Assembly (NCBI GenBank): GCA_903840165.1
Contig: CAIMEY010000119.1
Location: forward strand, 1-64,000
Reading direction: 5' to 3'
Origin: an uncultured Myxococcales bacterium
GTDB lineage: Bacteria > Myxococcota_A > UBA9042
DNA length: 64,000 nucleotides
Positions 55,215 to 62,469 of this stretch are shown in pieces. The notes below the pieces were generated by a model. That model made no database searches and was not told the DNA's origin. It saw only the letters and a list, made by a program, of their open reading frames with translations. The position numbers and the translations under genes were made by a program. The first letter of the stretch is position 1. Every line of letters starts with the position of its first letter.

Positions 55215-56531
55215 TCAACGCGCCGCCCCTTCAGGCTCATACATCGGCAGCCAGCGTAGGCAAATCATCGCTGGAATGGCGCAGACAAAGGCGAGCAAGT
55301 ACATGTTCGCATAGCCCATTTTGACGACGATATCGCCCGATACGTAGTTGAACAGCGTACCACCCAGGGGAGCAATCGCGCTGCCGATCGCGTAATGCGC
55401 TGCTTTGAAACGGACATCGCAGATGCGCATGATGTACACGACCAGGACGGCGTTGCCCAAGCCGGCAGCGATTTGCTCGTAGGCGTGAACGACCGCGATG
55501 GTCGCTAGGCCACTGGCCGTGTGCGGGTCGGGATGGGCCCAGGCCAGCCAGACGTACGCAAGAATATTGACGTTCATGCCTAGTGTTAGGGGCCAAACCG
55601 CCTTGCGCCAGCCCCAATGGCGGATGGCCCACGCGCTGAGCAGCGAGCCGCCTATCGACGCCCAAGTGCCGACAATTCCTGCGATCCACGAGAGGTCTTC
55701 ATTGCCCACGCCCAGATCTCGTTTGAGAAACGGGGTGTTGACCGAGAACATCACTTCATCGCCCAGTTTGTAGGTCACCAAGAACAGCAGGATCAAAGCG
55801 GCCTGGGGCTGGCGAACAAAGGTGCCAAATGCTTGACGAAAGCCGCTTAGCGCCGCGCCCATGTTGCTGGCAACCACCGGCCTCTCGGGGGGAATCGGCA
55901 GGAGAAACAGGTGCAAAGACCAGAGGATCAGCAGCGCCAGCGCCCCGCCGACGAAGCTCCACGTCCACGCGGCGTAGCCGGCCAGCCAGACCAAACCGCT
56001 TTTGACAAAGAGAACCGCCAATCGGTACGCAACGTTGCGAATGCCGGTCAGGCCCGCGGCTACTGCTGGGTCGGGGATCGCCTCCATGTAGAACGCGTCG
56101 ATGGCTACGTCGTGGGTCGCAGACAGCGCCGCCATGACCACCAGAAGGGCCAAAATGGCACGTACGGCCGGGGATTGGGTGAGCCCAGCCACGGCGACGC
56201 CTGCAGGCGCTAGCGGCGGTCCAAAGGCCACGCCAGCCGCTAGGGCCAGGGCGGACAGCACAAGACCGAATTGCAGGGCCAGGAACCAACGCCGCCGCGT
56301 GGCGTAGATGTCCACCGCGGGCGCCCACAAGAACTTGAGATTCCAAGGCAAAGACAGCCAAAAGTTGATGCGTCCCAGAGTCGGCAAGGCAATGCCAATG
56401 TCGGTCAGGTACACGCCGGCGAGGAAACGCACCAAGGCATACGGCATGCCTTCAGCAAAATAGGCGGTGGAAACCCATAGATTTGTTCGGAAAGAGGTGG
56501 CTGCTGCGGACTCACGCGCGGGCTCTGACAT
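55215..56531 (-). CDS. MFS permease, AmpG-like
   Basis: A 438-aa carrier with ~12 helices. The N-terminal stretch (WVSTAYFAEGMPYALV, LPWNLKFLWAPAVD) resembles the AmpG/acetyl-CoA-transporter branch of the major facilitator superfamily, which imports cell-wall muropeptides in enterobacteria. The DVAIDAFYME segment in helix 4-5 is also characteristic. ATG 56531 follows CGAGG. It lies 126 bp downstream of the Maf/YceF gene on the same strand. Muropeptide recycling is the most likely role but is not proven. Confidence 0.75.
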   Translation of the reverse strand: MSEPARESAAATSFRTNLWVSTAYFAEGMPYALVRFLAGVYLTDIGIALPTLGRINFWLSLPWNLKFLWAPAVDIYATRRRWFLALQFGLVLSALALAAGVAFGPPLAPAGVAVAGLTQSPAVRAILALLVVMAALSATHDVAIDAFYMEAIPDPAVAAGLTGIRNVAYRLAVLFVKSGLVWLAGYAAWTWSFVGGALALLILWSLHLFLLPIPPERPVVASNMGAALSGFRQAFGTFVRQPQAALILLFLVTYKLGDEVMFSVNTPFLKRDLGVGNEDLSWIAGIVGTWASIGGSLLSAWAIRHWGWRKAVWPLTLGMNVNILAYVWLAWAHPDPHTASGLATIAVVHAYEQIAAGLGNAVLVVYIMRICDVRFKAAHYAIGSAIAPLGGTLFNYVSGDIVVKMGYANMYLLAFVCAIPAMICLRWLPMYEPEGAAR

Positions 56532-56657
56532 AGGGGGCCTCGACAACGACGGCAGCAGCGCCACGATGGGCACCGGCACCCCTAGCTCAAGGCACCGTGG
56601 CTGTGGGTGTACTGCATCGCCGCGTCAAGGCAAGAAATTGGGCCATTGAGCGTGCAA

Positions 56658-57242
56658 TCAGGCCCCGGCGGCACGCAGCAGTTCAGCCACCGCGATGAGC
56701 GGCAAACCTTCAATCGCCGTAGGGTCTTCGCCCACGAGGCGCTCAAACAGCCAAGGTCCCGCGGCCTCGATCTTGTAGGAGCCGGCACAGTCCAGCGGTT
56801 GGTCTTGGTCGACGTACGCCTGCGCCTGCGCCTGCGTCAAGGGTCGAACCGTCACTTCTGTAGAGGAAACAAGCGACTGCGCTGCCCTACCCGGCTGAGC
56901 CAGAACCACCACGGTCAGCAAAACATGTGTTCGTCCCTGCAGTTGCAACAGCTGGGCCACGGCCGCAGGAGTCGTTCCCGGTTTGCCGATCAGCGCGTCG
57001 TCCAAGACCACGCCTTGGTCGGCGCCAAGGACCAGCGCATCTGGGAAAAGCCGTTGAACAGACAGCGTTTTTTGCAAAGCGTGGTGGGCTACCAGCGCAC
57101 GGGCACTCAGCCCTGGGACGGGCAGCTCGGCATAGTCAGGGGCAACACAGCTGAATTCCACCGCTAACCGCCTCAACTGGGCAATGCGGTACTTGGAAGT
57201 CGATGCCAGAATCAGCGGAGCCGGAAGGTGCCAAAGTCCCAT
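56658..57242 (-). CDS. maf: Maf/YceF-family nucleotide pyrophosphatase
   Basis: 194 aa. Maf proteins hydrolyse modified or non-canonical nucleoside triphosphates. The N-terminal LILASTSKYR and GADQGVVLDDALIGKPG are closer to the YceF (7-methyl-GTP) branch than to the dTTP/UTP branch, whose motif is LAS(A/G)SPRR. ATG 57242 gives a family-typical start; the frame runs on to an ATG at 57266 and a TTG at 57269. It lies 81 bp after hutH on the same strand. Confidence 0.85.
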   Translation of the reverse strand: MGLWHLPAPLILASTSKYRIAQLRRLAVEFSCVAPDYAELPVPGLSARALVAHHALQKTLSVQRLFPDALVLGADQGVVLDDALIGKPGTTPAAVAQLLQLQGRTHVLLTVVVLAQPGRAAQSLVSSTEVTVRPLTQAQAQAYVDQDQPLDCAGSYKIEAAGPWLFERLVGEDPTAIEGLPLIAVAELLRAAGA

Positions 57243-57323
57243 GAGTTCAGGTCCTTGTGTAGCCATCAACGGCCAGATGGGCGAGCGCTTGAGGGCGGTA
57301 GGAATCGTTGTCTCGGCCTGTGC

Positions 57324-58889
57324 CTATTGCAGGCGCAGACCCGATTGTTCCTGCACCGTTCGCAGCAGTTCGCCCGACGCAATCAATTGGGCCGCGACTT
57401 CAATATCGCCATGCAATTCGCGGTCTTGGTCCAGGACCGGCACAACCTGACGCAGGCGGCGGTGCGCAGTCCCGGTGAGGACCCCAGGCTGCAAAGGCGA
57501 ACGCAAATCAATACCTTGGGCGGCGCAGAGCCACTCAATGGCCACGACGCGATGCCCGGCCCACACAATGTCCTGCCAGCGGCGCGCGGCAATCGGGCCC
57601 ATGGACACGTGGTCCTCGCGATTGGCCGAGGACGGGATCGAATCGATGGACGAAGGCGTAGATAACCCCTTGCATTCACTAACCAATGCCGCCGCAGTCA
57701 CCTGGGCAATCATAAATCCAGAGTTCAGCCCCGAATCGCGGCTCAGGAAAGGCGGCAGTCCGCTGGACAGGGCCGGATTGACCAGTTGTTCAATGCGGCG
57801 TTCACTCATGGACAACAGGCTGGTCAAAGCTAACCTTGCGGCATCACAGGCAATAGACACAGGCTGGCCGTGGAAGTTGCCTCCCGAAACAATGACGTCC
57901 GCTGCATCCATCCCGGCATGCCAAGCCTCAGGATAGACAAGCGGATTGTCGGTGACGGCGTTGATTTCCACTTCCAGAATCTGGCGGGCAAAGGCGACGG
58001 CATCGCGCACCGCGCCGTGAACTTGGGGCATACAGCGAATACTGTATGGATCTTGGACCTTATGGTCCCAAGGTCCGGCGTGCGAGGCGATAAGGGGGCT
58101 AGCGTCCGTCAGCAATCTCAAGTTGTTGGCAACGGCAATCGCGCCAGGATGAGGCCGCAAAGCCGTGATTCTTGCGTCAAAAGCGCGTCGCGTCGCCAGC
58201 TGCGCTTCTACGGTCATCGCGCCGACGATATCGGCACTCTTGAGCAAGATTTCCGTTTCATAAAGCGCAATTGAGGCAATAGCCGTCATTGCTTGGGTAC
58301 CATTAATCAGCGAAAGTCCTTCTTTTGCTGAAAGAACCACCGGCTCAATGCCCGCGCGCGCCATCGCTTCGGCCCCGGTCAATGCCTGGCCTTGGTAGCT
58401 CGCCTGCCCCTCGCCCGTTAGCACCAACGCTAGGTGAGCCAGGGGGGCCAAATCCCCCGATGCACCCACAGAACCCTGAGCTGGTACGCGGGGATGCACG
58501 CCACGCTCGATCATCGCGCACAGCGTTTGCACCACCACCGGCCTGACGCCACTGTGCCCGCGCGCCAGCACGGCGGCCCGCAAAAGCATGAGGATTCGCA
58601 CTACGGGCGTCGGCAGCGGCTCGCCAACACCGGCTGCGTGCGAGCGGATGAGATTTTGCTGCAATTGAGCGAGCTTATCCGGTGGTACTACCACTTCCGC
58701 CAGGGCGCCAAACCCGGTATTGATGCCGTAGCGCGGCACTTCCGGATCGGCCAAATACGCATCGATCACAGCGCGGGCCGCCAGCACTTTGGCCAATGCG
58801 TCTGGGCCCAGCACGGGGTGCGCTCGGCCATAGGCGACCGCAATGACATCATCCAAGGTCAAGGAATTACTCAGGTCCAGTACTTGCAT
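57324..58889 (-). CDS. hutH: Histidine ammonia-lyase
   Basis: A 521-aa cytoplasmic enzyme that converts L-histidine to urocanate and ammonia. The MIO prosthetic group forms from Ala143-Ser144-Gly145 in GSVGASGDLAPL. YGINTGFG (~54-61) supplies the catalytic Tyr. ATG 58889 follows AAGAGGTGGAG. Length and colinearity match HutH (~510 aa). No hutU, hutI or hutG is nearby, so the rest of the pathway is elsewhere or absent. It starts 27 bp after the stop of a large surface-protein gene. Confidence 0.93.
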   Translation of the reverse strand: MQVLDLSNSLTLDDVIAVAYGRAHPVLGPDALAKVLAARAVIDAYLADPEVPRYGINTGFGALAEVVVPPDKLAQLQQNLIRSHAAGVGEPLPTPVVRILMLLRAAVLARGHSGVRPVVVQTLCAMIERGVHPRVPAQGSVGASGDLAPLAHLALVLTGEGQASYQGQALTGAEAMARAGIEPVVLSAKEGLSLINGTQAMTAIASIALYETEILLKSADIVGAMTVEAQLATRRAFDARITALRPHPGAIAVANNLRLLTDASPLIASHAGPWDHKVQDPYSIRCMPQVHGAVRDAVAFARQILEVEINAVTDNPLVYPEAWHAGMDAADVIVSGGNFHGQPVSIACDAARLALTSLLSMSERRIEQLVNPALSSGLPPFLSRDSGLNSGFMIAQVTAAALVSECKGLSTPSSIDSIPSSANREDHVSMGPIAARRWQDIVWAGHRVVAIEWLCAAQGIDLRSPLQPGVLTGTAHRRLRQVVPVLDQDRELHGDIEVAAQLIASGELLRTVQEQSGLRLQ

Positions 58890-58916
58890 CTCCACCTCTT
58901 GGCGCCGGGGGCCCGC

Positions 58917-61061
58917 TCAGCGCACCAAAATGAACCAGTCGCCGGTGTTGAGGCCACCGTTGGCCCAGTTGGCCATGTAGCCAGGATTGCTCGTCCAGTG
59001 TAGGACCGAGGCGCTGCAGGCCGAGCCCTTGGCGTCGACCCAGCCCCAATTGACGTTTTCATACTGAGGGTTGGTGATCGGGCCGCCCATGTAGAAATCG
59101 TCCGAGCCGTTGGAACCGATGCGCTTGGTGCCGGTCGTGTCGTACCAGTTGGAGCTGTCCGTAATGTTGACGGCCGAACCCGCGGCCATGTAGTTTGCGT
59201 TGAATAAATCAGCGGTTGCCTTGGGAAAAGCAACGTCAACTGTAGCAGTTGCCAGACTAACACGCGGATTCTCATTGTCAAAGCAGACAAAGCGCATTTG
59301 GTCGGTGGCGGCAATTGTGTTGAGCAACAAGTACTTGCTTTGCAGCTGGGGATTGATCGACGCCAAGTTGTTGTCGGGCACCACGGTGCCGTGCCGATCG
59401 AAGTTGGCCTGCGCAAGTCTGCGTGCTGAAAGGATAACCGTCCAGCCACCTCCCGCCGTCGTCATGTCGCAGTAGACCTGAAACGCGTCGGCCGCGCTGC
59501 CGCCGTTGGGGTCCACCCAGTAGCTGCCGTCCTTGGTTTTGGGCTGCTTGGCCAGCAAATCTTTGCATGAAAGCGCGGGGTTGTTCTGCGATCCCGGCAC
59601 CGCGATCGACACCGGATAGAACGAGGTGCCATTGCAGATGTACATGGAGCTATCGGTCGAATTCACATAAACATAGCCGAGATACGCGGCGTTGCATGGC
59701 ACGGGGTCACTGGCCGAAACCTTGAGCTTGAGACCACCGTCGGCCACGAGCATCCCAGAAGCCTGGACTTTTTGGTCCGAAATCGACTGCACCGTGATGG
59801 ACCAGGCGTTGAGCACCCCGTCATACGCGTCCGGCTTGTTGGCGAGAAAACCGTTGTCAATTACGGTCAAATACCACTTTCCTTTCGGGTTCTTACCTAC
59901 CCATGTGCCCAGGTTTCCCGCCGCGGTCGGGCTCAAGTCCGGCCAACTGCTCTTGAGCCCAAGGCCGGGACCGCCTTTGTCCCACAGCAGGTACGTTTGG
60001 TTGGCCGGGTCGACCAGCTTGACGGTCACGGTGGAAATGTCCGAATTGGTCAAGTCCACTTGAACTGTCAGCTTTTGCGCCGTGCCGAGGTCCGGAATTG
60101 TCAACGTATCGGTGATGCCCACCGGGTTGTAGTCCAGCACTTTGACGGGCGTGGTGGTGCTGCTGAGCTTGTCGGTGAAGACGTCACTCAAAAGGCCATT
60201 AGAAATGGCGGATAAGCCATCGGGCGGGATGGAGGCTGGGTCTAGCGCGGCGATGCAGTTGAGGGTGCCGTCAAGGTTGATTCCCTTGACAACTAGCCCA
60301 CTTCCGCAGGCAACGCCGACCTTGGGCACGGTCGGTGCCCCTTGCAGGTCCGCGTACGCGCCCGTGCTGGCGACATTGGCCAGGGCTGGTGTGCCCAGCA
60401 AATCCGCATATTTACCAGTAGTTGCGACCTTGGCGAGGCCAGCCGTCTGGGCATAGACGCTGAGGTCCGGAGAACCCAGCAAATCCAGGTAGTTACCTGT
60501 CGTCGCCACTTTGGCCAGCAAGGCGGACTTGGCGTAGGCCGACAAATCTGGCCCTCCTTCTAAATCTGCGTACTTTCCCGATGTTGCCACCTTGGCCAGC
60601 GCGGCTGTCTTGGCGTAGTCAGCCAAAACCTTGGGGTCCAATTGCGCCGCAGTAATGCAGCCAGAACAGTCAATATTTTCAGCAGTTGCCGCGCGCAGGG
60701 CCGTCAGCACCGAGCCCACTGCACGCCTTGGCAGAGGCGGATCCGGGAGGATCTGTACTTCAATGTAACCGGGCGTAGCGACAGACAAAACCGGCGGCAA
60801 GGCCTGAGTCGTGCCAAGTTCCCAACTGAGCTGGCCGCCTTTGACAGAAATGGTCGCCGGCCCTTCTTTCCACAGAGCAACGCCACCGATCGCGTCCTTG
60901 TAAAGCGAGAAGAACACAGCGTAATCGCCATCCGCCACGGCCCCGCCAGCGGCGTTGGTCACCACTGCGTCGACGTGGACCGTGGTCGGCACGGCTGCCA
61001 GCGCCGCGGAGGTCGGCCAGAGGACGATGAGCATGGCCAGCCACAACTTATTGTTCTTCAT
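58917..61061 (-). CDS. Surface protein: tandem repeats, P-domain and fibrinogen-like domain
   Basis: 714 aa. ATG 61061 follows AGGAGA and gives a signal peptide ending SAALA. After a beta domain (~25-130), residues ~165-275 hold four or five repeats of the type VATTGKYADLLGxPDLS, as in tail-fibre or collagen-linked proteins. A proprotein-convertase P-domain follows (~315-430; TDTLTIPDLG, GKWYLTVIDNG). The C-terminal ~220 residues resemble a fibrinogen/fibrillar-collagen C domain (CKDLLAKQPKTKDGSYWVD, YCDMTTAGGGWTVI). The architecture suggests an adhesin or ligand-binding surface protein. Confidence 0.75.
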   Translation of the reverse strand: MKNNKLWLAMLIVLWPTSAALAAVPTTVHVDAVVTNAAGGAVADGDYAVFFSLYKDAIGGVALWKEGPATISVKGGQLSWELGTTQALPPVLSVATPGYIEVQILPDPPLPRRAVGSVLTALRAATAENIDCSGCITAAQLDPKVLADYAKTAALAKVATSGKYADLEGGPDLSAYAKSALLAKVATTGNYLDLLGSPDLSVYAQTAGLAKVATTGKYADLLGTPALANVASTGAYADLQGAPTVPKVGVACGSGLVVKGINLDGTLNCIAALDPASIPPDGLSAISNGLLSDVFTDKLSSTTTPVKVLDYNPVGITDTLTIPDLGTAQKLTVQVDLTNSDISTVTVKLVDPANQTYLLWDKGGPGLGLKSSWPDLSPTAAGNLGTWVGKNPKGKWYLTVIDNGFLANKPDAYDGVLNAWSITVQSISDQKVQASGMLVADGGLKLKVSASDPVPCNAAYLGYVYVNSTDSSMYICNGTSFYPVSIAVPGSQNNPALSCKDLLAKQPKTKDGSYWVDPNGGSAADAFQVYCDMTTAGGGWTVILSARRLAQANFDRHGTVVPDNNLASINPQLQSKYLLLNTIAATDQMRFVCFDNENPRVSLATATVDVAFPKATADLFNANYMAAGSAVNITDSSNWYDTTGTKRIGSNGSDDFYMGGPITNPQYENVNWGWVDAKGSACSASVLHWTSNPGYMANWANGGLNTGDWFILVR

Positions 61062-61429
61062 CAGGAAATCTCCTCTTGCGTCAGCTGCAGGCGCGGGCGG
61101 GACATGTCCAAGCATAGCGCCAATCGGCGTGGCGCGGCAAGGCTGGGAGCGACGTTGGCTACGTTGCTTGAGTGGGGGGCGCAGTCGCGAAAATTCGCTT
61201 TGGTGCCCAAAGGGACAAAGCTTTGAAATAGCAGAATATATCCACGATTTTGCGTACCGAATTGGCAGCTGCCTGCAGCGCTTGGTCGGCCCTCTGGTGT
61301 GTCCATTTGGAGGTCACATTGACGCCCCTGGGTGCTCCGGTTCAGTCCAGGCCGGGCCCCTTTGCCGTCAAGGCTAGAACGTGGCAACCTTGCGGCGCGC
61401 CTACTCTTCTTGGCGCCCACGGAGCCACC
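61062..61429. other. Divergent intergenic region
   Basis: 368 bp between a leftward and a rightward gene, with one near-consensus repeat copy (61191-61240). Promoters for both genes should be here; none is clear enough to call. Confidence 0.5.
61191..61240 (+). repeat. Dispersed intergenic element, copy 19 (near consensus)
   Basis: The plus strand reads TTGGTGCCCAAAGGGACAA, four bases, TTGAAATA. This is the best match to the family consensus and can serve as its type copy. Confidence 0.8.
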
Positions 61430-62005
61430 ATGTACGTTGTGCGTTCACCCCTGTATTGTGCTTTGATTGCCGCCACTTTACTGATTGCGCCTAGCCTGCA
61501 AGCCAAAGAAGCCGCTGGCCACAACTTTGCGGATTCGGCGACGGTGGGCGGTCAGGCGGTCGGCCTAGTCGGCGTCGGCGAGCGAACCAAGTGGATGATC
61601 AAGGTCTACGGCATGGGCGTCTACCAGAAAACTGTTAAGAAATCAGCAGCATGGCTAATCGACTCCGATGAACCCAAGCTCCTATGGCTGCACATGGCCC
61701 GCGGCATCAGCGCCGAGAAGATGCGCGACGCCATTGACGAAGGCATCGACAAGAACACCTCCGCCGCCGATCAAGCCGCTATCCACGCCGACGTGGAACG
61801 GCTCAAGGCCGCCTTCCCAGCCAACATCGCTAAAGATTTGGACATTCAGTTCAGCTACGCGCCAGGCACCGGCACGACCCTGCGCTTGGGCAACAGCGAC
61901 AAAGTCACCGTCGCCGGCAAGCCGTTCATGCGCGCCTTATGGAGCATCTGGTTTGGCCACAAGCCGGCCGATGGCGACCTCAAGGACTCAGTGCTGGGCA
62001 AGTAG
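61430..62005 (+). CDS. Exported chalcone-isomerase-like protein
   Basis: 191 aa. ATG 61430 follows CGGAG and opens a signal peptide ending SLQA. The body matches the bacterial chalcone-isomerase-like family: VGGQAVGLVGVGERTKWMIKVYGMGVYQ, then LLWLHMARGISAEKMRDAI. The family is periplasmic in bacteria, and no chalcone chemistry is expected; a fatty-acid-binding-type role is possible. It stands alone. Confidence 0.75.
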   Translation: MYVVRSPLYCALIAATLLIAPSLQAKEAAGHNFADSATVGGQAVGLVGVGERTKWMIKVYGMGVYQKTVKKSAAWLIDSDEPKLLWLHMARGISAEKMRDAIDEGIDKNTSAADQAAIHADVERLKAAFPANIAKDLDIQFSYAPGTGTTLRLGNSDKVTVAGKPFMRALWSIWFGHKPADGDLKDSVLGK

Positions 62006-62017
62006 GGCAACTGGCAG

Positions 62018-62062
62018 ACAATTTGGCTTGGATCCCTTCGGGATAACACCTTGATACGCAAG
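62018..62062 (+). repeat. Dispersed intergenic element, copy 20
   Basis: The plus strand reads TTGGATCCCTTCGGGATAA, four bases, TTGATAC. The stem is now GATCCC/GGGAT rather than CTTTGG/CCAAAG. Confidence 0.6.
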
Positions 62063-62107
62063 CGATTTACGCGTTCGAACGGGCGGCTCTTTGGCCCTAT
62101 CAACCCG

Positions 62108-62142
62108 CTTAGATCCCTTCGTCTCAACCCTTTGAATCTGCG
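62108..62142 (+). repeat. Degenerate dispersed element, copy 21
   Basis: The plus strand reads TTAGATCCCTTCGTCTCAA, four bases, TTGAATC. It is clearly related to copy 20, 90 bp away. Confidence 0.5.
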
Positions 62143-62227
62143 CTGTTTTACCCAGAAAACGACACGCGATGTCGCAAGGTGCCCTGCCCGGCGGCGATGG
62201 CAGGTCCGGGGCACCTCAAGAGGCGCC

Positions 62228-62263
62228 TTGGCTACCTCCGTGTCAACTCGTTGATATGCAGGT
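62228..62263 (+). repeat. Degenerate dispersed element, copy 22
   Basis: The plus strand reads TTGGCTACCTCCGTGTCAA, four bases, TTGATAT. It is the third related copy in this gap. Confidence 0.5.
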
Positions 62264-62330
62264 GTTCTGCGGCTTTGCGGGCGCGATCTTTGGCCCATCC
62301 AACTCGGTTGGAGCCCAACGGATCCCAGCG

Positions 62331-62447
62331 ATGACAACAGGGAGCAGCGCTATGACAACAGGGATCAGCGCTATGACAACAGGGATCAGCGCTATGACAA
62401 TAGGGATCAGCGCTATGACAACAGGGAGCAGCGCTATGACAATACGA
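62331..62447 (+). repeat. 21-bp tandem repeat, about 5.5 units
   Basis: Units of ATGACAACAGGGATCAGCGC plus one T begin at 62331, 62352, 62373, 62394, 62415 and 62436 (last partial). Variants are GAGCAG for GATCAG and AATAGG for AACAGG. The period is a multiple of three, so all six frames stay open across it. I see no ribosome site or larger gene to claim it. It is not a CRISPR array, because there are no unique spacers. Confidence 0.85.
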
Positions 62448-62469
62448 GGGAAAGCCCCTTTGCGCCGTG

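Larger units (their letters stand above)
62006..62469. other. Repeat-rich intergenic gap
   Basis: 464 bp without a supported gene. It contains one clear and two degenerate dispersed-repeat copies and a 21-bp tandem repeat. Confidence 0.55.

Noticed and set aside
4223-62263. Dispersed elements as ordinary promoters or intrinsic terminators
   Set aside because: They occur in both orientations relative to genes, lack a consistent -10 box at a fixed distance and lack a T-run after the hairpin.
4223-62263. Dispersed elements as FNR/CRP sites
   Set aside because: The TYAA-N4-TTGA half is an inverted arrangement of the FNR TTGAT-N4-ATCAA site, and the conserved TTGG-N3-CCAAAGGG half is unexplained by it.
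62331-62447. CRISPR array
   Set aside because: Units are directly adjacent with no unique spacers, and no cas genes are present.
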